Made by a program: the position numbers and the translations under genes | In this document: positions 16,771-28,078 of the stretch, in pieces | Position numbering within the stretch: position 1 is the stretch's first letter | How the letters are laid out: every line of letters starts with the position of its first letter | The notes under the pieces: generated by a model | Database searches by the model: none | What the model saw: only the letters and a program-made list of their open reading frames with translations | What the model was told of the DNA's origin: nothing | Assembly (NCBI RefSeq): GCF_003385185.1 | Contig: NZ_PQHZ01000006.1 | Span: 124,001-188,000, forward strand | DNA: 64,000 nt | Direction of reading: 5' to 3' | From: Amycolatopsis palatopharyngis | GTDB taxonomy: Bacteria; Actinomycetota; Actinomycetes; Mycobacteriales; Pseudonocardiaceae

Positions 16771-18149
16771 CCACCAGCGAAAACATCGCCGAGAAGTCGA
16801 CCGGGACCGACACGACGGCCGAGGGCGCGGACAGCACCGGCTCGGCGGACTACGCCGAGTCGAGGGAGACCACCGAAGGCCGCATCTACACCGTCAGCGG
16901 CGGTGACTGGGACGACGTGATCGGCGACGCCGAACACGACGAGCGCATGGTCATCAACATGGGCCCGCAGCACCCTTCGACCCACGGTGTGCTCCGGCTC
17001 GTGCTGGAGATGGAGGGCGAGACCGTCACCCAGCTCCGGTCGGTCATCGGCTACCTGCACACCGGTATCGAGAAGAACGTCGAGTACCGCAACTGGACCC
17101 AGGGCGTCACCTTCGTGACGCGGATGGACTATCTGGCACCGCTGTCCAACGAGATGGCGTACTGCCTCGCGGTGGAGAAGCTGCTCGGGATCGAGGTTCC
17201 CCGCAGGGCCGCGCTGCTGCGGGTGCTGCTGCTGGAGATCAACCGCATCGCCTCGCACATGGTCTACATCGCCACCGGCGGGATGGAGCTCGGTGCGACC
17301 ACCGCGATGACCCTCGGTTTCCGCGAGCGGGAGGAGGCGCTGCATCTGCTGGAGCACCTCACCGGCCTGCGGATGAATCACGCGTTCATCCGTCCCGGTG
17401 GTCTCGCCCAGGACATGCCCGCGGACTACCACGAGGTCGTCACCGCGTTCTGCAAGGTGATGGACGAGCGGCTTCCGTTGTACGACAAGCTCTTCACCGG
17501 CCAGCCGATCTGGCGCAACCGGCTGCAGAACGTCGGTTACCTCCCGGTGGACGCCTGCCTCTCGCTCGGCGTGACCGGTCCGGTGCTGCGGTCCGCCGGT
17601 CTGCCGTGGGACCTGCGCAAGGTCGAGCCCTACTCCTGCTACGAGGAGTTCGAGTTCGACGTGCCCACCTCCACCGACGCCGACTGCTGGGCCCGGTACC
17701 TGATCCGCGTCGAGGAGATGCACCAGTCGTTGCGGATCATCCGGCAGGTGCTGCAGAAGCTGGAGCCGGGGCCGGTGATGGTCGAGGACAAGAAGATCGC
17801 CTGGCCTGCCCAGCTCTCCATCTCCAGTGACGGCATGGGCAACTCGCTTGAGCACGTCCGCAAGATCATGGGCCAGTCGATGGAGTCGCTGATCCACCAC
17901 TTCAAGCTGGTCACCGAGGGCTTCAAGGTTCCGCCGGGTCAGGTGTACGTGCCGGTGGAGTCCCCGCGGGGCGAGATGGGCTACCACGTGGTCTCCGACG
18001 GAGGAACGAGGCCGATGCGTGTGCACGTCCGGGACCCGAGTTTCGTGAACCTGCAGTCGATGCCCGCGATGTCCGAGGGCGGCCTCGTCGCCGTCGTGAT
18101 CGCCGCGGTCGCCTCCATCGACCCGGTGATGGGAGGGGTGGACCGATGA
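16767..18149 (+). CDS. nuoD: NADH-quinone oxidoreductase subunit D
   Basis: The 49-kDa subunit that forms the quinone pocket with NuoB; 460 aa. Seen: [62 protein letters not shown], and the C-terminal [11 protein letters not shown] (usually DPVMGEVDR, so a Gly replaces Glu). An acidic N-terminal extension of about 50 residues is common in actinobacteria. The GTG start overlaps nuoC by 4 nt, and the stop overlaps nuoE by 4 nt. Confidence 0.97.
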   Translation: MTTSENIAEKSTGTDTTAEGADSTGSADYAESRETTEGRIYTVSGGDWDDVIGDAEHDERMVINMGPQHPSTHGVLRLVLEMEGETVTQLRSVIGYLHTGIEKNVEYRNWTQGVTFVTRMDYLAPLSNEMAYCLAVEKLLGIEVPRRAALLRVLLLEINRIASHMVYIATGGMELGATTAMTLGFREREEALHLLEHLTGLRMNHAFIRPGGLAQDMPADYHEVVTAFCKVMDERLPLYDKLFTGQPIWRNRLQNVGYLPVDACLSLGVTGPVLRSAGLPWDLRKVEPYSCYEEFEFDVPTSTDADCWARYLIRVEEMHQSLRIIRQVLQKLEPGPVMVEDKKIAWPAQLSISSDGMGNSLEHVRKIMGQSMESLIHHFKLVTEGFKVPPGQVYVPVESPRGEMGYHVVSDGGTRPMRVHVRDPSFVNLQSMPAMSEGGLVAVVIAAVASIDPVMGGVDR

Positions 18150-19084
18150 CCGAGACAACCGGCCGAGAGCCGTTCCGCAGGCGCGGCGAAGGGGTGGCGA
18201 GCGCCACCTCGACCCGGCAGGTGACCGAGGGAACGACCCAGGTACCCGAGCCGGGTCCGAACCAGAGCGCCGAGACCTACTCGTCGGCCGGTGGTGACAC
18301 CGACGTGGTCGCCATCGCGCCCGAGGGGGCCGAGGGCATCCTCGAGGACGCCCCGCTGGCCGACCCGTTCGGCCCGGACGTGGTGGCCAAGGCGCAGAAC
18401 CTGATCAACCGTTATCCGCAGTCCCGGTCCGCGTTGTTGCCGATGCTGCACCTCGTGCAGTCGGTACAGGGTTACGTCAGCCAGGAGGGAATCTCCTTCT
18501 GCGGCAGGCAACTGGACCTGTCCGACGCCGAGGTCAGTGCGGTCGTGACGTTCTACACGATGTACAAGCGCCGGCCCTGTGGCGAGCATCTGGTCAGCGT
18601 CTGCACCAACACGCTGTGCGCGGCCATGGGCGGCGACGCGATCTACCGGAAGCTGCAGGAGCATCTCGGTACGGACGGCGCGCCGCTGGGTCACGAGGAG
18701 ACCGCGGGCTCGCCGGGCGAACCCGGCTCGGTCACGTTGGAGCACGCGGAGTGCCTCGCCGCCTGTGACCTCGCGCCGGTGCTGCAGGTCAATTACGAGT
18801 ACTACGACAACCAGACCACGGACAGTGCGGTCGAGCTGGTGGACGCGCTGCGCAACGGGGAGCGTCCCGCACCCACCCGTGGTGCGCCGCTGTCGGACTT
18901 CAAAGGTGCCGAGCTGCAGCTGGCCGGGTTCTTCCCGGAGGACGAGCAGGCCTACCGCGCCGATGTGGACGGTCGCTCCGCCGCTGTGGAAACACTGCGC
19001 GGAGCCCGGCTGGCCGAGGAACGCGGCTGGACCGCACCCGTGATGCCGGACAACGTGGCTCTGCCGGAGGTGGAGAAAAAATGA
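18146..19084 (+). CDS. nuoE: NADH-quinone oxidoreductase subunit E
   Basis: The 24-kDa subunit with the N1a [2Fe-2S] cluster; 312 aa. Ligands seen: [13 protein letters not shown] (C-x4-C) and [13 protein letters not shown] (C-x3-C). The thioredoxin-like core is preceded by a disordered tail of about 70 residues, as in other actinobacteria. It ends PEVEKK. Its TGA overlaps the ATG of a small ORF by 4 nt, an unusual break in the normally tight nuoE-nuoF junction. Confidence 0.96.
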   Translation: MTETTGREPFRRRGEGVASATSTRQVTEGTTQVPEPGPNQSAETYSSAGGDTDVVAIAPEGAEGILEDAPLADPFGPDVVAKAQNLINRYPQSRSALLPMLHLVQSVQGYVSQEGISFCGRQLDLSDAEVSAVVTFYTMYKRRPCGEHLVSVCTNTLCAAMGGDAIYRKLQEHLGTDGAPLGHEETAGSPGEPGSVTLEHAECLAACDLAPVLQVNYEYYDNQTTDSAVELVDALRNGERPAPTRGAPLSDFKGAELQLAGFFPEDEQAYRADVDGRSAAVETLRGARLAEERGWTAPVMPDNVALPEVEKK

Positions 19085-19259
19085 CTCCGGATCAGTCGGA
19101 ACGTCCAATGCGCACCTTGCGCATGCGCGCGCGCTCACCCGAAGGGCTCGCGATCGTGGAGGCGGGCCGCTCGGCCTTCGGGAAGTGCGCTTCATCGCGG
19201 AAGCCAAGGTCCGTCTACGCGATCGCGATCGCGCGCTCGGAGGTGGAGAAGAAGTGACC
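19065..19259 (+). repeat. Direct repeat flanking an insertion at the nuoE-nuoF junction
   Basis: The sequence CGGAGGTGGAGAA at 19065-19077 recurs at 19238-19250. Over 21 nt (19065-19085 against 19238-19258) only two bases differ. The repeat includes the ribosome binding site and the RTGA start/stop overlap, so the original junction seems duplicated around about 150 bp of extra DNA. Confidence 0.7.
19081..19257 (+). CDS. Small ORF between nuoE and nuoF, 58 aa
   Basis: The frame opens with ATG 19081, overlapping the nuoE stop as ATGA, behind GGAGGTGGAG. It closes with a TGA that overlaps the nuoF GTG as GTGA. The product is basic, begins [19 protein letters not shown] and ends SEVEKK, copying the nuoE tail. 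No family is recognised. Coupling at both ends would keep ribosomes moving from nuoE to nuoF. It may be a true small protein or a translated spacer produced by a junction duplication. The second explanation is favoured by the flanking 21-bp repeat. Confidence 0.45.
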   Translation: MTPDQSERPMRTLRMRARSPEGLAIVEAGRSAFGKCASSRKPRSVYAIAIARSEVEKK

Positions 19260-20558
19260 GTCGATCCCGTTACCCCGGTACTCACCAAGCGCTGGCTGTC
19301 CCCGAACTCCTGGCGGTTGGAGACCTACGAGCAGCTCGAGGGCTACACCGCCATCCGCAAGGCACTGCGCGGCACTCCGGAACAGCTGGTGCAGCTGATC
19401 AAGGACGCCGGGCTGCGCGGTCGTGGCGGAGCGGGCTTTCCGGCCGGTGTGAAGTGGAGCTTCATGCCGCCCAACGAGGACAAGCCGCATTATCTGGTCA
19501 TCAACGCCGACGAGGGCGAGCCGGGAACCTGCAAGGACATCCCGCTGATGATGGCCGATCCGCACTCGCTGATCGAGGGCTGCATCATCGCCGCCTACGC
19601 GATGCGCTCGCATCACTGCTTCATCTACGTCCGTGGCGAGGCCCTGCACTGCATCCGCAGGCTCAACGCGGCGGTTCGCGAGGCATACGGCGCCGGTTAC
19701 CTCGGCAAGGACATCCTGGGTAGCGGGTTCGACCTCGACATCACCATCCACGCTGGGGCGGGCGCCTACATCTGCGGCGAGGAGACGGCGCTGCTGGACT
19801 CGCTCGAGGGACGCAGGGGCCAGCCGAGGCTGAAGCCGCCGTTCCCGGCGGCCTCCGGTCTCTACGCCGCCCCGACCACGGTGAACAACGTGGAGACCAT
19901 CGCCAGCGCGCCGTTCATCGTCAACGCCGGTTCGGGCTGGTTCCGGGAAATGGGCAGGGAGAAGTCGCCCGGCCCGAAGATCTACTCGATCTCCGGGCAT
20001 GTCGAGAAGCCGGGACAGTACGAGTGTCCATTGGGGACGACGCTGCGTGAGCTGCTCGAACTGGCCGGTGGCATGAAGGACGGGATCCCGCTCAAGTTCT
20101 GGACGCCCGGCGGTTCCTCCACCCCGATGTTCACCGCGGAGCACCTGGACACCCCGCTGGACTTCGAGGGCGCGGCGGAGGCCGGCTCGATGCTCGGCAC
20201 CACCGCGGTCATGGTGTTCAACGAAACCGTGTCCGTGCCGTGGGCCGTGATGAAGTGGACCCAGTTCTACGAGCACGAGTCCTGCGGCAAGTGCACTCCC
20301 TGCCGGGAGGGCACCTACTGGCTGGCCCAGGTGCTGGAGCGCATGGTCGAGGGCAAGGGCACCGAGGAGGACATCGACACCCTGCTCGACGTCTGCGACA
20401 ACATCCTCGGCCGCTCGTTCTGCGCACTCGGTGACGGTGCCGTCAGCCCGATCACCAGCGGTATCAAGTACTTCCGGGACGAGTTCCTCGCGCTGTGCGA
20501 GAAACAGCACCCGAGCAAGGCCGAACAGACACCCGCGCTGGCTGGAGCGTCCTCATGA
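19254..20558 (+). CDS. nuoF: NADH-quinone oxidoreductase subunit F
   Basis: The 51-kDa subunit with FMN, the NADH site and the N3 [4Fe-4S] cluster; 434 aa. Seen: [16 protein letters not shown] (FMN/NADH), [19 protein letters not shown], and cluster ligands [11 protein letters not shown] plus a distal [13 protein letters not shown] 19254 is chosen because GGAG lies 5 nt upstream and the family N-terminus follows. A 23-codon upstream extension has no support. Its stop overlaps the nuoG ATG. Confidence 0.97.
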   Translation: MTVDPVTPVLTKRWLSPNSWRLETYEQLEGYTAIRKALRGTPEQLVQLIKDAGLRGRGGAGFPAGVKWSFMPPNEDKPHYLVINADEGEPGTCKDIPLMMADPHSLIEGCIIAAYAMRSHHCFIYVRGEALHCIRRLNAAVREAYGAGYLGKDILGSGFDLDITIHAGAGAYICGEETALLDSLEGRRGQPRLKPPFPAASGLYAAPTTVNNVETIASAPFIVNAGSGWFREMGREKSPGPKIYSISGHVEKPGQYECPLGTTLRELLELAGGMKDGIPLKFWTPGGSSTPMFTAEHLDTPLDFEGAAEAGSMLGTTAVMVFNETVSVPWAVMKWTQFYEHESCGKCTPCREGTYWLAQVLERMVEGKGTEEDIDTLLDVCDNILGRSFCALGDGAVSPITSGIKYFRDEFLALCEKQHPSKAEQTPALAGASS

Positions 20559-23038
20559 CGATCGCACCGGACAAGCCCGAGACCGCGGAGATCCCGGTCC
20601 CCGAGGGGCACGTCAAGCTCATCATCGACGGCGAGGAGGTCATCGCGCCGAAGGGTGAGCTGCTGATCCGTACCGCCGAGCGGCTGGGCACGGTGATCCC
20701 CAGGTTCTGCGACCACCCGCTGCTCGATCCCGCAGGTGCGTGCAGGCAGTGCCTGGTCGAGGTCGAGATGAACGGCCGGCCGATGCCGAAGCCGCAGGCC
20801 TCGTGCACGATGACCGTCGCCGACGGCATGGTCGTCAAGACCCAGCTCACCTCGCCGGTCGCCGACAAGGCGCAGCAGGGCGTGATGGAGCTGCTGCTGA
20901 TCAACCACCCGCTGGACTGCCCGGTCTGCGACAAGGGTGGCGAGTGTCCACTGCAGAACCAGGCGATGGCGCACGGCCGAGCGGACTCGCGGTTCCGGGA
21001 CACCAAGCGGACCTTCCCCAAGCCGTTGCCGATCTCCAGCCAGGTGCTGCTCGACCGCGAGCGTTGCGTGCTCTGCCAGCGTTGCACCCGGTTCTCCGCG
21101 CAGATCGCGGGCGACCCGTTCATCGAGTTGCTGGAGCGCGGTGCCCACCAGCAGATCGGCACTGCCGAGACGGCCGACGTGCTGGACATGGCCTCCCGCA
21201 CCACGAGCGGGCAGCCGTTCCAGAGCTACTTCTCCGGTAACACCATTCAGATCTGCCCGGTAGGCGCACTCACCAGTGCGCAGTACCGGTTCCGTTCGCG
21301 CCCATTCGATCTGGTGTCCGCACCGAGTGTGTGCGAGCACTGCTCGTCGGGCTGTGCCGAACGCACCGACTTCCGGCGCGGCAAGGTGATGCGCAAGCTC
21401 GCCGGTGACGACCCCGAGGTCAACGAGGAGTGGCTCTGCGACAAGGGGAGGTTCGCCTTCCGTTACGCGACGGCTCCCGATCGTCTGCGCAGGCCGATGG
21501 TGCGCAACCAGGAGACCGGGCAGCTGGAGGAGGCCTCCTGGACCCAGGCGCTGCGAGTGGCTGCCGACGGGCTGACGAAGGCGCGCGAAGCACTGGGTGT
21601 CGGCGTGCTGCCCGGCGGCAGGCTGACCGTCGAGGATGCCTACGCCTACACCAAGTTCGCCCGGGTCGCGTTGCGTACCAACGACATCGACTTCCGTGCG
21701 CGCGCACACTCCGCCGAGGAGCTGGACTTCCTTGCCTCGCGGGTCGTGGGCACCACGCCGGAGCATGTGAGCTTCGCCGGTCTCGAGTCCGCGCCGGTGG
21801 TCCTGTGTGTGGCGTTCGAGCCGGAGGAAGAGGCGCCGATCGTGTTCCTGCGCCTGCGCAAGGCCGCGCGGGACCAGGGCACAAAGGTCGTCCACATCGG
21901 ACAATGGACGACGTCCTCTGTGCGTAAGACGTTCGGCGAGCTGCTTGCCTGTGAGCCGGGGGCTGAGGCGGCGGCCGTGGAGGGCATCGCCCGTTACGCC
22001 ACCGACCTGGACGAGCAGTTGCGACGCGACGGAGCCGTGGTGCTCGTCGGCGAGCGGGCAGCCGAGGTGCCCGGGCTCTTCGCCGCACTGCACCGTCTTT
22101 CCGAGCGGACCGGCGCTCGACTGGCCTGGGTTCCGCGCAGGGCGGGGGATCGGGGCGCTGCCGAGGTCGGCGCGCTGCCGACGCTGCTGCCAGGTGGGCG
22201 CATCGTCCAGGACGCCGAAGCTCGTGCCGAGGTGGAACGGCTGTGGGGTCTCGGAACAGGCGCACTGCCTGCCCAGCCGGGCAGGGACACCGGTGGAATG
22301 CTGGCCGCTGCCGCGGCGGGTGAACTGTCCGGCCTGTTGGTCGGCGGCGTCGATCCCCTCGACCTGCCGGACCCCGAACTCGCCGAACAGGCACTCGCGG
22401 CCGCCGACTTCGTGGTCAGCCTGGAGTTGCGCGAAAGCCCGGTCACCGAGCACGCCGATGTGGTGCTGCCGGTGGCCCCCGCGGCGGAGAAATCCGGTAG
22501 CTACCTGAACTGGGAGGGTCGCCGCCGCGAGTTCGACGTGACCCTGCGGGATACGGGCGCACTGCCCGACTGCCGGGTGCTGGACACCCTCGCCGTCGAG
22601 ATGGACGCCGATCTCTTCACCCAGACCCCGGCCGCCGCCGCGGCCGATCTCGCCAAGGTGGCCGCCACGACGGCCACGGTGGCCCCCGCGGCCCCTGATG
22701 TTCCTGGCGTCGCTCCGGCCGCGGCCGGAGCAGGGAAGGTGTTGCTGGCCACCTGGCGGCAGTTGCTGGACAACGGCTCGCTGCAGGACGAGGAGCCGCA
22801 CCTGGCAGGCACCGCGCGGCCTGCGGTGGCGCGATTGTCGGCCTCGGACGCGAAGTCGGTCGGCAACCGGGTCACCGTCGCAACAGAACGGGGTTCGATC
22901 ACGTTGCCGGTGGAGGTCGCCGACCTGCCCGACGGTGTGGTCTGGCTGCCGGGCAACTCCGACGGCTCGAGAGTCCGCGCCTCACTGGGCGCAGGGCATG
23001 GTGCCGTGGTTTCCATCACGGCCGGAGGTGAGGAATGA
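20555..23038 (+). CDS. nuoG: NADH-quinone oxidoreductase subunit G
   Basis: The 75-kDa subunit of the molybdopterin-oxidoreductase fold, carrying most Fe-S clusters; 827 aa. Seen: a [2Fe-2S] site [22 protein letters not shown], [4Fe-4S] sites [21 protein letters not shown] and ICPVGALT, and the extra N7-type motif CEHCSSGC with a later LCDKGRF, present only in some bacteria. The C-terminal half shows an Ala/Pro-rich linker near residues 700-730. ATG 20555 overlaps the nuoF stop by 4 nt. Confidence 0.96.
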   Translation: MTIAPDKPETAEIPVPEGHVKLIIDGEEVIAPKGELLIRTAERLGTVIPRFCDHPLLDPAGACRQCLVEVEMNGRPMPKPQASCTMTVADGMVVKTQLTSPVADKAQQGVMELLLINHPLDCPVCDKGGECPLQNQAMAHGRADSRFRDTKRTFPKPLPISSQVLLDRERCVLCQRCTRFSAQIAGDPFIELLERGAHQQIGTAETADVLDMASRTTSGQPFQSYFSGNTIQICPVGALTSAQYRFRSRPFDLVSAPSVCEHCSSGCAERTDFRRGKVMRKLAGDDPEVNEEWLCDKGRFAFRYATAPDRLRRPMVRNQETGQLEEASWTQALRVAADGLTKAREALGVGVLPGGRLTVEDAYAYTKFARVALRTNDIDFRARAHSAEELDFLASRVVGTTPEHVSFAGLESAPVVLCVAFEPEEEAPIVFLRLRKAARDQGTKVVHIGQWTTSSVRKTFGELLACEPGAEAAAVEGIARYATDLDEQLRRDGAVVLVGERAAEVPGLFAALHRLSERTGARLAWVPRRAGDRGAAEVGALPTLLPGGRIVQDAEARAEVERLWGLGTGALPAQPGRDTGGMLAAAAAGELSGLLVGGVDPLDLPDPELAEQALAAADFVVSLELRESPVTEHADVVLPVAPAAEKSGSYLNWEGRRREFDVTLRDTGALPDCRVLDTLAVEMDADLFTQTPAAAAADLAKVAATTATVAPAAPDVPGVAPAAAGAGKVLLATWRQLLDNGSLQDEEPHLAGTARPAVARLSASDAKSVGNRVTVATERGSITLPVEVADLPDGVVWLPGNSDGSRVRASLGAGHGAVVSITAGGEE

Positions 23039-24372
23039 CCACCCTGCTCGCGCAGGCGCCGGAACAGCTCAGCCGGGCCGAACTGCTGGCCGACGATCCA
23101 TTGTGGCTGATCCTGATCAAGGCCGTGGTGATCCTGCTGATCGGTCCGGTCATGACCATCGGGCTGATCGTGTGGGAGCGCAAGGCCGTCGGCCGGATGC
23201 AGAACCGCCCTGGCCCCAACCGTGTCGGCCCCGGCGGCTACCTGCAATCGCTCGCCGACGCGCTCAAGCTGCCGTTCAAGGAACAGATCATTCCGGACAG
23301 CGCCGACCGGAAGGTATACTTCCTGGCGCCGGTGATCTCGGCGGTGCCCGCGCTGATCGGTCTCTCCCCGATCCCGTTCGGCCCCGAGGTGACGATCTTC
23401 GGCGAGCGTACGGTGCTGCAGCTGATCGAGCTGCCGGTGAGTGTGCTGGTCGTGCTGGCCACTTCGGCGATCGGCGTGTACGGGCTCGTGCTGGCGGGCT
23501 GGTCATCCGGTTCGCCGTACCCCCTGCTGGGTGGCCTGCGGTCCGCGGCACAGGTGATCTCCTACGAGATCGCGATGGGTCTGTCGATCCTCGGTGTCGC
23601 GCTGTACTCGCAGTCGCTGTCCACCGGCGAGATCGTCGAGGCGCAACAGGGCGGCTGGTACTTCTACCTGCTGCTCCCGAGTTTCGTGATCTTCCTGATC
23701 TCCATGGTCGGTGAGACCAACCGGGCACCGTTCGACCTCCCGGAGGCGGAGTCCGAACTGGTCGGTGGTTTCCACACCGAGTACAGCTCGATGAAGTTCG
23801 CCATGTTCTTCCTCGCCGAGTACGTCAACATGGTGATCGTCTCCTCGTTCTGCACCACACTGTTCCTCGGCGGATGGATGGCCCCGTGGCCGCTTTCCAC
23901 GATCGGCGACGGTGTGCTCAACACCGGCTTCTGGCCGCTGTTGTGGTTCTTCGGCAAGGTTTTCCTGCTGCTGTTCGGCTTCATCTGGCTGCGCGGCACG
24001 CTGCCCCGGTTCCGCTACGACCAGTTCATGAAGCTGGGCTGGAAGGTCCTGGTGCCGGTCGGGCTCGTGTGGTTCCTGCTGATCGCGGCGATCCGCGCCA
24101 TCCGCAACGACGCGGAGGTCACCACCGGCCAGATCCTGGTCGTCGGCGGAGTCACGATCGTCCTCCTGGTGCTGCTGACATTGCTGCTGCCGGAGAAGGA
24201 GATCAAGGACTCCGACGCCGTGCCGATCACCGGTGGCGGTTATCCCGTGCCGCCGCTGGACCTGAAGGTCCCCGACACCACACCGCGCCGCAAGGCGCTC
24301 AAGGCCAAGGCCAAGGCGAGCAAGCAGGAACCCGCCGCGGTTGGTTCCGGTAAGGACAGCGGCGATGAATGA
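23035..24372 (+). CDS. nuoH: NADH-quinone oxidoreductase subunit H
   Basis: Membrane subunit joining the peripheral arm to the proton-pumping arm and lining the quinone channel; 445 aa. Seen: eight or so hydrophobic helices, [20 protein letters not shown], the loop [26 protein letters not shown] and FLAEYVNM. The C-terminal tail of about 60 residues is Lys/Pro-rich and polar, an actinobacterial extension. ATG overlaps the nuoG stop. Confidence 0.96.
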   Translation: MTTLLAQAPEQLSRAELLADDPLWLILIKAVVILLIGPVMTIGLIVWERKAVGRMQNRPGPNRVGPGGYLQSLADALKLPFKEQIIPDSADRKVYFLAPVISAVPALIGLSPIPFGPEVTIFGERTVLQLIELPVSVLVVLATSAIGVYGLVLAGWSSGSPYPLLGGLRSAAQVISYEIAMGLSILGVALYSQSLSTGEIVEAQQGGWYFYLLLPSFVIFLISMVGETNRAPFDLPEAESELVGGFHTEYSSMKFAMFFLAEYVNMVIVSSFCTTLFLGGWMAPWPLSTIGDGVLNTGFWPLLWFFGKVFLLLFGFIWLRGTLPRFRYDQFMKLGWKVLVPVGLVWFLLIAAIRAIRNDAEVTTGQILVVGGVTIVLLVLLTLLLPEKEIKDSDAVPITGGGYPVPPLDLKVPDTTPRRKALKAKAKASKQEPAAVGSGKDSGDE

Positions 24373-24422
24373 ACTCCGGGGTTCCGGTCGCGCTCGAACG
24401 TCGGACAGAGAGGAGGCTCGCG

Positions 24423-24989
24423 ATGGGAATGTTTGACCCCGTCAAGGGCTTCGGCGTCACCTTCGCGAACATGTTCAAGAAGGTGGCCACCGAGGAGTAT
24501 CCGGAGATCGGTGCGCCCGCCGCACCGCGCTACCACGGCAGGCACCAGCTGAACCGGCATCCGGACGGGCTGGAGAAGTGCGTTGGCTGCGAGTTGTGCG
24601 CCTGGGCCTGCCCGGCGGACGCGATCTTCGTCGAGGGTGGCAACAACACCGAGGAGGCCCGCTACTCTCCCGGCGAGCGCTACGGTGCCGACTACCAGAT
24701 CAACTACCTGCGCTGTATCGGTTGTGGACTGTGCGTCGAGGCCTGCCCGACCCGATCCCTCACGATGATCAACTTCTATGAGCTGGCCGACGACGACCGG
24801 CAGAAGCTGATCTACACCAAGGAGGACCTGCTCGCCCCGCTGCTGGCCGGTATGGAGCAGCCGCCGCACCCGATGCGACTCGGGGACAACGAGCAGGACT
24901 ACTACGTCAACGGTCCCGAACTGGCCGTCGACCGCGGTGTCCCCGAGGGCGAGACCGTCGAGACCTCCGAAGAGAAGGCCATGCAATGA
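24423..24989 (+). CDS. nuoI: NADH-quinone oxidoreductase subunit I
   Basis: The 23-kDa ferredoxin-like subunit with two [4Fe-4S] clusters (N6a, N6b); 188 aa. Ligands seen: [16 protein letters not shown] and [19 protein letters not shown] 24423 is chosen because AGAGGAGG lies 6 nt upstream and [18 protein letters not shown] is the expected N-terminus. An in-frame ATG at 24369 that overlaps the nuoH stop would add 18 residues without family support. Confidence 0.95.
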   Translation: MGMFDPVKGFGVTFANMFKKVATEEYPEIGAPAAPRYHGRHQLNRHPDGLEKCVGCELCAWACPADAIFVEGGNNTEEARYSPGERYGADYQINYLRCIGCGLCVEACPTRSLTMINFYELADDDRQKLIYTKEDLLAPLLAGMEQPPHPMRLGDNEQDYYVNGPELAVDRGVPEGETVETSEEKAMQ

Positions 24990-25870
24990 TCGCGCTGTCT
25001 TCGGCCCTGGTGCTCGCGCAGGGTTCCGCGGAGAACACCGTGACGACCGGTGAGGCGATCGCGTTCTGGGTGCTTGCCCCGGTCGCGCTCGCCGGGGCGC
25101 TCGGCATGATCTTCGCGCGCAATGCGGTGCACTCGGTGCTCTGGCTGGCACTGACGATGCTGACGCTTGGCGCGCTGTACATGGTGCAGCAGGCGCCGTT
25201 CCTCGGCTTCACACAGATCATCGTCTACACCGGCGCCGTGATGATGCTGTTCCTCTTCGTGCTGATGCTGGTCGGCAAGGACAGCTCGGACTCCGTGGTC
25301 GAGGTCCTGCGTGGACAACGGCTGGTGGCCGCACTGCTCGGAATCGGGATGGCGGGGCTGTTCGCGGCCGCGCTGGCCCGTTCGATGGCCGAGGTGACCG
25401 CGGCCCCGCTGCTGGATCCGGCCAATCCGGACGGTGGTGGCGCCAGCGGCCTCGGCCGGCTGATCTTCACCGAGTACCTGTTCCCGTTCGAGCTCACCTC
25501 GGCGTTGCTGATCACCGCGGCGATGGGCGCGATGGTGCTGGCCTACACCGATCGGCATGGCAAGGGCGGCAAGCGCTCGCAGCGGGAACTGGTGGAAGCC
25601 CGGTTCCGCGGTGAGTACGAACGGCCTTCGCCGCTGCCGGGTCCCGGCGTGTTCGCCACTTCCACATCGGTGGCCACCCCCGCGCTGCTCCCGGATGGCT
25701 CGATCGCACCGGAGTCGCTCTCCGCGCTGATCGAGTCGACCCCGACCGCGCAGTACGACGTCGAGCAGCGGCGCCTCGCGGCGGTGGAAACCGAAGCGGG
25801 GCCGGACGCGCACTCGCTCGTTGCTGCCGAAGACGACTCCGCCACCGAGGCCGAGGAGGGGCAGAAGTGA
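24986..25870 (+). CDS. nuoJ: NADH-quinone oxidoreductase subunit J
   Basis: Membrane subunit with five predicted helices; 294 aa. Seen: [26 protein letters not shown], the conserved [17 protein letters not shown] (pi-bulge helix), and [17 protein letters not shown]. About 120 residues follow the last helix, acidic and Ser/Thr-rich, longer than in E. coli but common in actinobacteria. ATG overlaps the nuoI stop and the stop overlaps nuoK, each by 4 nt. Confidence 0.95.
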   Translation: MIALSSALVLAQGSAENTVTTGEAIAFWVLAPVALAGALGMIFARNAVHSVLWLALTMLTLGALYMVQQAPFLGFTQIIVYTGAVMMLFLFVLMLVGKDSSDSVVEVLRGQRLVAALLGIGMAGLFAAALARSMAEVTAAPLLDPANPDGGGASGLGRLIFTEYLFPFELTSALLITAAMGAMVLAYTDRHGKGGKRSQRELVEARFRGEYERPSPLPGPGVFATSTSVATPALLPDGSIAPESLSALIESTPTAQYDVEQRRLAAVETEAGPDAHSLVAAEDDSATEAEEGQK

Positions 25871-26166
25871 CCCCGACGTACTACCTGCTGCTGTCGGCAC
25901 TGCTGTTCGCCATCGGTGCGGTCGGTGTGCTGGTGCGACGCAACGCCATCGTGGTGTTCATGTGCATCGAGCTCATGCTCAATGCCGTGAACCTCTCGCT
26001 GGTCACCTTCGCGCGGATCAACGGCTCGATCAACGGCCAGGTGATGGCGTTCTTCGTGATGGTCGTCGCCGCCGCCGAAGTTGTGGTCGGGCTGGCGATC
26101 ATCATGTCGATCTTCCGCACCCGCCGATCCGCGTCGATCGACGACACGAACCTGCTGAAGTACTGA
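25867..26166 (+). CDS. nuoK: NADH-quinone oxidoreductase subunit K
   Basis: The small three-helix subunit that relays protons between NuoJ and NuoN; 99 aa, the standard length. Seen: [39 protein letters not shown] with its essential membrane Glu, and [23 protein letters not shown] with the second Glu. GTG start overlapping nuoJ. Confidence 0.96.
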   Translation: MTPTYYLLLSALLFAIGAVGVLVRRNAIVVFMCIELMLNAVNLSLVTFARINGSINGQVMAFFVMVVAAAEVVVGLAIIMSIFRTRRSASIDDTNLLKY

Positions 26167-26179
26167 GGGAGCCGAGTAA

Positions 26180-28078
26180 GTGATCACCTCCTCGTGGCTG
26201 CTGGTCGCGTTTCCCGCGCTCGGTGCGCTCATCCTGCTGGTCGGCGGAAAGCGCACCAACGCGTGGGGACACGTGCTCGGCTGCGCCACAGTCATCGCGT
26301 CCTTTGTGTACGCCCTGGCGATGTTCTTCGCCAGCAGCTTCGACCAGGCCGCCGACACGACGCTGTACTCGTGGATTCCGGTAGAGGCGCTGCAGGTCGA
26401 CTTCGGACTGCGGATCGATCCGCTGTCCATGACGTTCGTGCTGCTGATCACCGGCGTCGGCGCGCTGATCCACATCTACTCGATCGGATACATGTCCGAC
26501 GACGAGGGTCGCAGGCGGTTCTTCGGTTACCTGAACCTGTTCGTCGCTTCGATGCTGGTTCTGGTGCTGGGCAACAGCTTCGTGATGCTGTACCTCGGCT
26601 GGGAGGGTGTCGGCCTCGCGTCCTACCTGCTGATCGGCTGGTACCAGGACCGTCCGTCCGCGGCCACCGCCGCGAAGAAGGCGTTCCTGATGAACCGGGT
26701 CGGTGACGTCGGCCTCGCCATCGCGATCTTCCTGATGTGGAAGCACATCGGCAGCACCGGCTACGCCGAGGTCTTCGCCGGAATCGGCGACCAGTCGCCG
26801 GCCGTGATCACCGCGATCGCGCTGCTGCTCCTGCTCGGTGCGGCCGGCAAGTCCGGTCAGTTCCCGCTGCAGGCCTGGCTGCCGGACGCGATGGAAGGTC
26901 CGACACCGGTCTCAGCACTGATCCACGCGGCGACGATGGTCACCGCGGGCGTCTATCTGATCGCCCGTGCCGCCCCGATCTACAACCTCACTCCCACCGG
27001 CCAGCTGGTGGTCACCATCGTCGGCGCGTTCACGCTGCTGCTCGGCGCGATCATCGGTTGTGCCTACGACGACATCAAGAAGGTGCTGGCGTACTCCACT
27101 GTCAGCCAGATCGGCTACATGATGCTGGCCGTCGGGCTCGGTCCGTTCGGTTACGCGCTGGCGATCACGCACCTGCTCACCCACGGGTTCTTCAAGGCAG
27201 GCCTGTTCCTCGGGGCCGGTTCGGTCATGCACGGCATGAACGACGAGGTCGACATGCGCAAGTTCGGTGGCCTCTACAAGAAGATGCCGATCACCTTCGC
27301 CACCTTCGGTCTCGGCTACCTGGCGATCATCGGTTTTCCGTTCCTTTCCGGCTTCTACTCCAAGGACGCGATCATCGAAGCCGCGTTCGGCCAGGAAGGC
27401 TGGCGAGGATGGGTGTTCGGTGGTGCCGCGCTGCTTGGTGCCGGGATCACCGGCTTCTACATGACACGCCTCGTGCTGCTGACGTTCTTCGGGAAGCAGC
27501 GGTGGAAGGACATCAAGTCCAGCGACGGCCGCGAGTTCCACCCGCACGAGTCGCCGCCGGTGATGACCGGGCCGATGATCGTGCTCGCGATCGGTTCGGT
27601 CGCGGCAGGATTCGTGTTCACCCAGGGCGACATGCTCATCGAGTGGCTGGCCCCCTCGGTCGGCGAGCTGCAGGAGTCCGAGCACGGGGTGCTGCCGCAC
27701 GCGCTGGTACCGATTCTGACGGTCGGGCTCTCCGCCCTCGGGGCCCTCGCCGCCTGGCTGTTGTTCGGCAGGCGGGACACCTCGGTGGAACGTCCCCGTG
27801 AGGTCTCCGCCGTGGTGCGGGCCGCCCGCAACGATCTGTACGGCAACGCGATCAACGAGAATCTGGTCGCCAGGCCGGGGGTCTGGCTCACCAGGTTCTC
27901 GGTCTACCTCGACAACCGGGGTGTCGACGGAGCCGTTAACGGGATGGCCGCACTGCTCGGCGGCACCTCCGGCAGGCTGCGCCGGATGCAGACCGGCTTC
28001 GTCCGCTCCTACGCGCTGTCCATGCTGGGCGGGTCCTTCCTGCTCGTGGCCGCGCTGCTCCTGGTGAGGTTCGCATGA
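26180..28078 (+). CDS. nuoL: NADH-quinone oxidoreductase subunit L
   Basis: The largest antiporter-like proton-pumping subunit, with the long lateral helix; 632 aa. Seen: [36 protein letters not shown] with the key Glu, [20 protein letters not shown] with the pump Lys, [18 protein letters not shown] and [19 protein letters not shown]. The start is GTG 26180, 13 bp after nuoK with GGGAGCCGAG upstream. The stop overlaps nuoM by 4 nt. Confidence 0.96.
   Translation: MITSSWLLVAFPALGALILLVGGKRTNAWGHVLGCATVIASFVYALAMFFASSFDQAADTTLYSWIPVEALQVDFGLRIDPLSMTFVLLITGVGALIHIYSIGYMSDDEGRRRFFGYLNLFVASMLVLVLGNSFVMLYLGWEGVGLASYLLIGWYQDRPSAATAAKKAFLMNRVGDVGLAIAIFLMWKHIGSTGYAEVFAGIGDQSPAVITAIALLLLLGAAGKSGQFPLQAWLPDAMEGPTPVSALIHAATMVTAGVYLIARAAPIYNLTPTGQLVVTIVGAFTLLLGAIIGCAYDDIKKVLAYSTVSQIGYMMLAVGLGPFGYALAITHLLTHGFFKAGLFLGAGSVMHGMNDEVDMRKFGGLYKKMPITFATFGLGYLAIIGFPFLSGFYSKDAIIEAAFGQEGWRGWVFGGAALLGAGITGFYMTRLVLLTFFGKQRWKDIKSSDGREFHPHESPPVMTGPMIVLAIGSVAAGFVFTQGDMLIEWLAPSVGELQESEHGVLPHALVPILTVGLSALGALAAWLLFGRRDTSVERPREVSAVVRAARNDLYGNAINENLVARPGVWLTRFSVYLDNRGVDGAVNGMAALLGGTSGRLRRMQTGFVRSYALSMLGGSFLLVAALLLVRFA

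Noticed and set aside
16761-18158. 465-codon minus-strand frame opposite nuoD
   Set aside because: Full overlap with nuoD on the other strand, no motif, biased composition.
20315-22801. 828-codon minus-strand frame across nuoF/nuoG
   Set aside because: It is antisense to two well-identified complex I subunits and has His/Arg/Gln-rich composition typical of high-GC shadow frames.
24369-24422. Upstream ATG for nuoI overlapping the nuoH stop
   Set aside because: The ATG at 24423 has AGAGGAGG and the family N-terminus; the extension has no support.
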